From Oscillospiraceae bacterium (GTDB lineage Bacteria; Bacillota; Clostridia; UMGS1810), in the NCBI GenBank assembly GCA_015068825.1, contig SVJU01000001.1:62001-126000 (forward strand): a DNA stretch of 64,000 nucleotides, read 5' to 3'. Both the position numbers and the translations under genes were made by a program. Positions 61,669 through 64,000 of this stretch are shown piece by piece; position 1 is the first letter of the stretch, and each line of letters begins with the position of its first letter. The notes under the pieces were generated by a model that ran no database searches, was not told the origin of the DNA, and was given only the letters and a program-made list of their open reading frames with translations.

Positions 61669-63138
61669 ATGAAGGTTGTAAGAAACACATTTTTATATAT
61701 TTTTATGCTTTTTATTATTGTGATTTTGTGTATGAATGTGTTTAACTTTTATGTAGCTTCATCTTCTTTTAAAGATATTTTTTGTGCAGTTATTTATTTA
61801 TCTTTTGTTTCTTTAATTGTTTTTTATATTTGGAAAACAAAAAATATTGAGGGTAAAAAAAGTCTTATAATTCTTTTATCGTTAATTGTTATGGGATTTA
61901 TAATAAGGCTTTTATATGCGTTTTATGTAAAATGCGAACCAATAAGTGATTATGAAACAATGCGAAGGAGTGCTCTTTATGTTGCAAAAGGCGACTTTTC
62001 ACCATTTGGGCAGCATACATATTTTCACCGTTTTGTGCACATGACAAACTTTACACTTGTTTGTGGATTTTTATTTAAATTATTTGGTACAAACATTTTT
62101 GTTGTAAAACTGGTGAGTATAATAATATCATGTTTGTGCATTTATATTATGTATCTTATTGGTAAAAAGCTTTCTGACGAAAGACTGGGCCTTACAATAA
62201 GTGCAATTTATACATTTTTTATTCCGTCAATTGCGTATACATCGGTATTTACAAGCGAAAATTTTGCAATGCCATTTCTTTTAATGTCACTTTATTTTGT
62301 AATAAGTGCTTATAAAAAAGAAAAGTTAAAAAATACAATTATAGAAATGCTTTTTGCAGGCATATTTCTGGCGTTTGGTTGTCTGTTTCGTGGTGTTGCA
62401 CCGTTCTATTTGTGTGCGTATGTAATAGCAACTCTTACTGTATTTGCAAAAAAAACAAAGCTTTTGGGTGCATTATCGCTTCTTGTTGCGTTTTTTACCA
62501 TGTATAATGCAGTAAGTCTTTCGCTTTACCATACAGGGATAACATCATATAAACTTACAGATGGTGATGTTCCTTTTACAATTTATATGCTTGTAGGATT
62601 TAATTTTGAAACAGGCGGAATGTTTTCGGCAGAGGACCAGGGCATTTATTATGAGGTTAATCAGGACAAAGATAAAATGGCTAAGGTTGTAAAAGAACGG
62701 CTTATAAAAAGGATTAAAGAAAATCCTCATAAAATAATTCCGCTTATGTTTAAAAAGACAAATACAATTTATGGCTATGGAGAGTTTAATTCGGTTTACT
62801 GGTCGTATGACAATAATGGAAATGAAGGTGAAAAACCTAATATAAGCATATTTTACCGAACTGCATCGCTTTATTACATTGCACTTTTGATTTTAACTTT
62901 GTATGGCTTGGTTTTTACAAAGAAAAAATCTTTATACTGCATATTTGCACTTATGATTTTAGGGTTTGAAGCAGGGCTTATGCTTATGGAAGTACAGCCA
63001 AGGTATACATACAGTGTTGCTTATGTTTTTGTGATTTGTGCATCAATGGCAATTTGCGAAATGAAAACAAAGCCTATATCTGAAATAATTAAAAAAAGGC
63101 TTATTAACGGAGGCAAAAAGGATGAAAAAATATCTTAA
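61669..63138 (+). CDS. Polytopic membrane glycosyltransferase (GT39/83-like)
   Basis: 489 residues with about 11-12 membrane segments. After the first helices come an Asp-Glu motif ISDYETM (acidic residue at the active loop, as in PMT/ArnT-like enzymes) and a HTYFHRFVH region; the C-terminal half is hydrophobic and ends in a short cytoplasmic tail. Would use a polyprenyl-phosphate sugar donor outside the membrane. AAAAAGGAGG site. Overlaps the next gene by 17 bp. Acceptor unknown. Confidence 0.82.
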   Translation: MKVVRNTFLYIFMLFIIVILCMNVFNFYVASSSFKDIFCAVIYLSFVSLIVFYIWKTKNIEGKKSLIILLSLIVMGFIIRLLYAFYVKCEPISDYETMRRSALYVAKGDFSPFGQHTYFHRFVHMTNFTLVCGFLFKLFGTNIFVVKLVSIIISCLCIYIMYLIGKKLSDERLGLTISAIYTFFIPSIAYTSVFTSENFAMPFLLMSLYFVISAYKKEKLKNTIIEMLFAGIFLAFGCLFRGVAPFYLCAYVIATLTVFAKKTKLLGALSLLVAFFTMYNAVSLSLYHTGITSYKLTDGDVPFTIYMLVGFNFETGGMFSAEDQGIYYEVNQDKDKMAKVVKERLIKRIKENPHKIIPLMFKKTNTIYGYGEFNSVYWSYDNNGNEGEKPNISIFYRTASLYYIALLILTLYGLVFTKKKSLYCIFALMILGFEAGLMLMEVQPRYTYSVAYVFVICASMAICEMKTKPISEIIKKRLINGGKKDEKIS

Positions 63139-63988
63139 GCTTGCGCGTGTAAAGCATTATATAAAAAATATATTTATACTTCTTCCGCTTTTTTTCGGAC
63201 AAAAACTATTTGATTTGAATTTAATATTAAAAGCGGTTCTTGGTTTTTTTGCATTTGGACTTGTTTCAAGTGTTGTGTATGTTATAAATGATATAAATGA
63301 TGCCGAAAGTGATGCAAAGCATCCCACAAAAAGGTTAAGGCCTGTTGCATCGGGGGCGATAAGTAAGAAAAATGCAATTGTTTTTGCTTGCATACTGGCT
63401 TTTGTTTCAGTTATATGCACATTTTTTGCCTGTGCAGATAATCTTATTTCATCAAGTTTTATAATCGTTTATTTTGTTATAAATGTTTTATATAGCATAA
63501 AGCTTAAAAACTATCCGATTGTGGATGTAACAATTTTAGCATCTGGATTTTTGTTAAGACTTTTATTTGGTGCTGGGATTGCCAATATAGAAATTTCAAG
63601 CTGGCTTTATTTAACGGTTCTTACACTTTCTTTTTATCTTGGACTTGGCAAAAGACGAAATGAACTTTTAAGACAGTCAGATGAAACAAGAAAGGTTTTA
63701 AAATACTACAACTATGAATTTTTGGATAAAACAATGTATATGTTCATGGCAGTAGCGATTGTGTTTTATTCGCTATGGTGCGTTGACCCTATTACAATTG
63801 AGAGGATATCGACTGATAAAATAATATGGAGTGTACCTTTTGTAATAGTTATACTTTTAAGATACAGTTTTATTGTTGAAGGTGATTCTGATGGCGATCC
63901 TGCAGAAGTTATTTTAAAGGATAAACCGCTTTTGCTTTTGGGTCTTTGTTATTTTTTGTTTATCTTATCTTTAATTTATTTGTTATAG
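63122..63988 (+). CDS. UbiA-family prenyltransferase, DPPR-synthase-like
   Basis: 288 residues with about 8-9 membrane segments. UbiA first motif NDINDAESDAKHPTKRLRP (NDxxDxxxD then KxRP) and second, shorter loop GLGKRRNELL. The LARVKHYIKNIFILLPLFFG start and KRRNE loop resemble decaprenyl-phosphate phosphoribosyltransferase (5-phosphoribose to polyprenyl phosphate) rather than quinone-forming UbiA. Its partner glycosyltransferase is directly upstream, supporting a polyprenyl-phospho-sugar route. Gene is complete; the next gene begins beyond the window. Confidence 0.85.
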   Translation: MKKYLKLARVKHYIKNIFILLPLFFGQKLFDLNLILKAVLGFFAFGLVSSVVYVINDINDAESDAKHPTKRLRPVASGAISKKNAIVFACILAFVSVICTFFACADNLISSSFIIVYFVINVLYSIKLKNYPIVDVTILASGFLLRLLFGAGIANIEISSWLYLTVLTLSFYLGLGKRRNELLRQSDETRKVLKYYNYEFLDKTMYMFMAVAIVFYSLWCVDPITIERISTDKIIWSVPFVIVILLRYSFIVEGDSDGDPAEVILKDKPLLLLGLCYFLFILSLIYLL

Positions 63989-64000
63989 TGAGGAAAAAAT

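Noticed and set aside
1-64000. CRISPR arrays, transposases, prophage or restriction systems
   Set aside because: No spaced direct repeats, cas genes, IS transposases, integrases or restriction genes were found.

Overview
The window comes from a low-GC anaerobic member of the Firmicutes (Clostridia). The evidence is AT-rich DNA, strong AGGAGG-type ribosome sites, many consensus TTGACA-17-TATAAT promoters, an oxygen-sensitive class III ribonucleotide reductase, Veg, FtsEX with an M23 hydrolase, a glmS ribozyme, a lysine riboswitch and an OLE RNA/OapA/dxs locus. The class is clear. Genus and species cannot be read from the sequence.

Layout. 1-2.4 kb: 3' part of nrdD fused to a redoxin domain, then trxB. 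2.4-3.5 kb: a Cys-rich small protein behind a candidate new riboswitch-like leader, a MITE-like palindromic repeat, and a zinc-ribbon membrane protein. 3.5-12.7 kb: a carbohydrate locus, with a leftward operon (glycosidase-like protein, KDPG-type aldolase, SDR, DHDPS-family aldolase, IlvD/Edd dehydratase) divergent from an AraC regulator, an MDR dehydrogenase and a Gfo/Idh oxidoreductase. 12.7-17.7 kb: leftward OLE RNA - oapA - dxs - tlyA - radC. 17.8-25 kb: a duplicated leucine-rich repeat protein, polysaccharide deacetylase, GH38 mannosidase and MATE exporter. 25.1-34.5 kb: leftward arginine operon argC-J-B-D-F ending in a carB-dapF fusion gene. 34.8-39.9 kb: PucR-type regulator, ftsE, ftsX, M23 hydrolase and CtpA protease. 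39.9-42.7 kb: tRNA-Gly, an Asn-rich microprotein, veg, and TtcA-like, QueG-like and CBS proteins. 42.8-49.6 kb: leftward metal and Fe-S locus (HMA protein, P1B ATPase, SufC, SufB, CadC-like ArsR regulator) preceded by feoAB. 49.6-51.6 kb: split CHR transporter and tcdA. 51.6-55.2 kb: AraC regulator, GH28 and a xylose-isomerase-like protein. 55.2-59.6 kb: glmS ribozyme plus glmS, then lysine riboswitch plus NhaC/LysW transporter. 59.7-64 kb: LTA-synthase-like transferase, polytopic glycosyltransferase and UbiA/DPPR-synthase-like prenyltransferase.

How they work together. The nrdD-redoxin/trxB pair looks like a self-contained NADPH-to-RNR electron route. The two sugar loci look like plant or host glycan catabolism under AraC control. 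The arg operon has one strong ARG-box candidate. The metal locus joins Cd/Zn efflux to a minimal SufBC Fe-S assembly pair behind a CzrA-like operator.

Most notable for follow-up: (i) an approximately 145-nt structured leader with its own sigma-A promoter, terminator and a mutually exclusive antiterminator, ahead of a Cys-rich protein; (ii) the OLE RNA/OapA locus; (iii) the CarB-DapF fusion whose DapF part has Ala where the first catalytic Cys is expected; (iv) the Cd/Fe-S operon; (v) the Asn-rich 43-residue protein.
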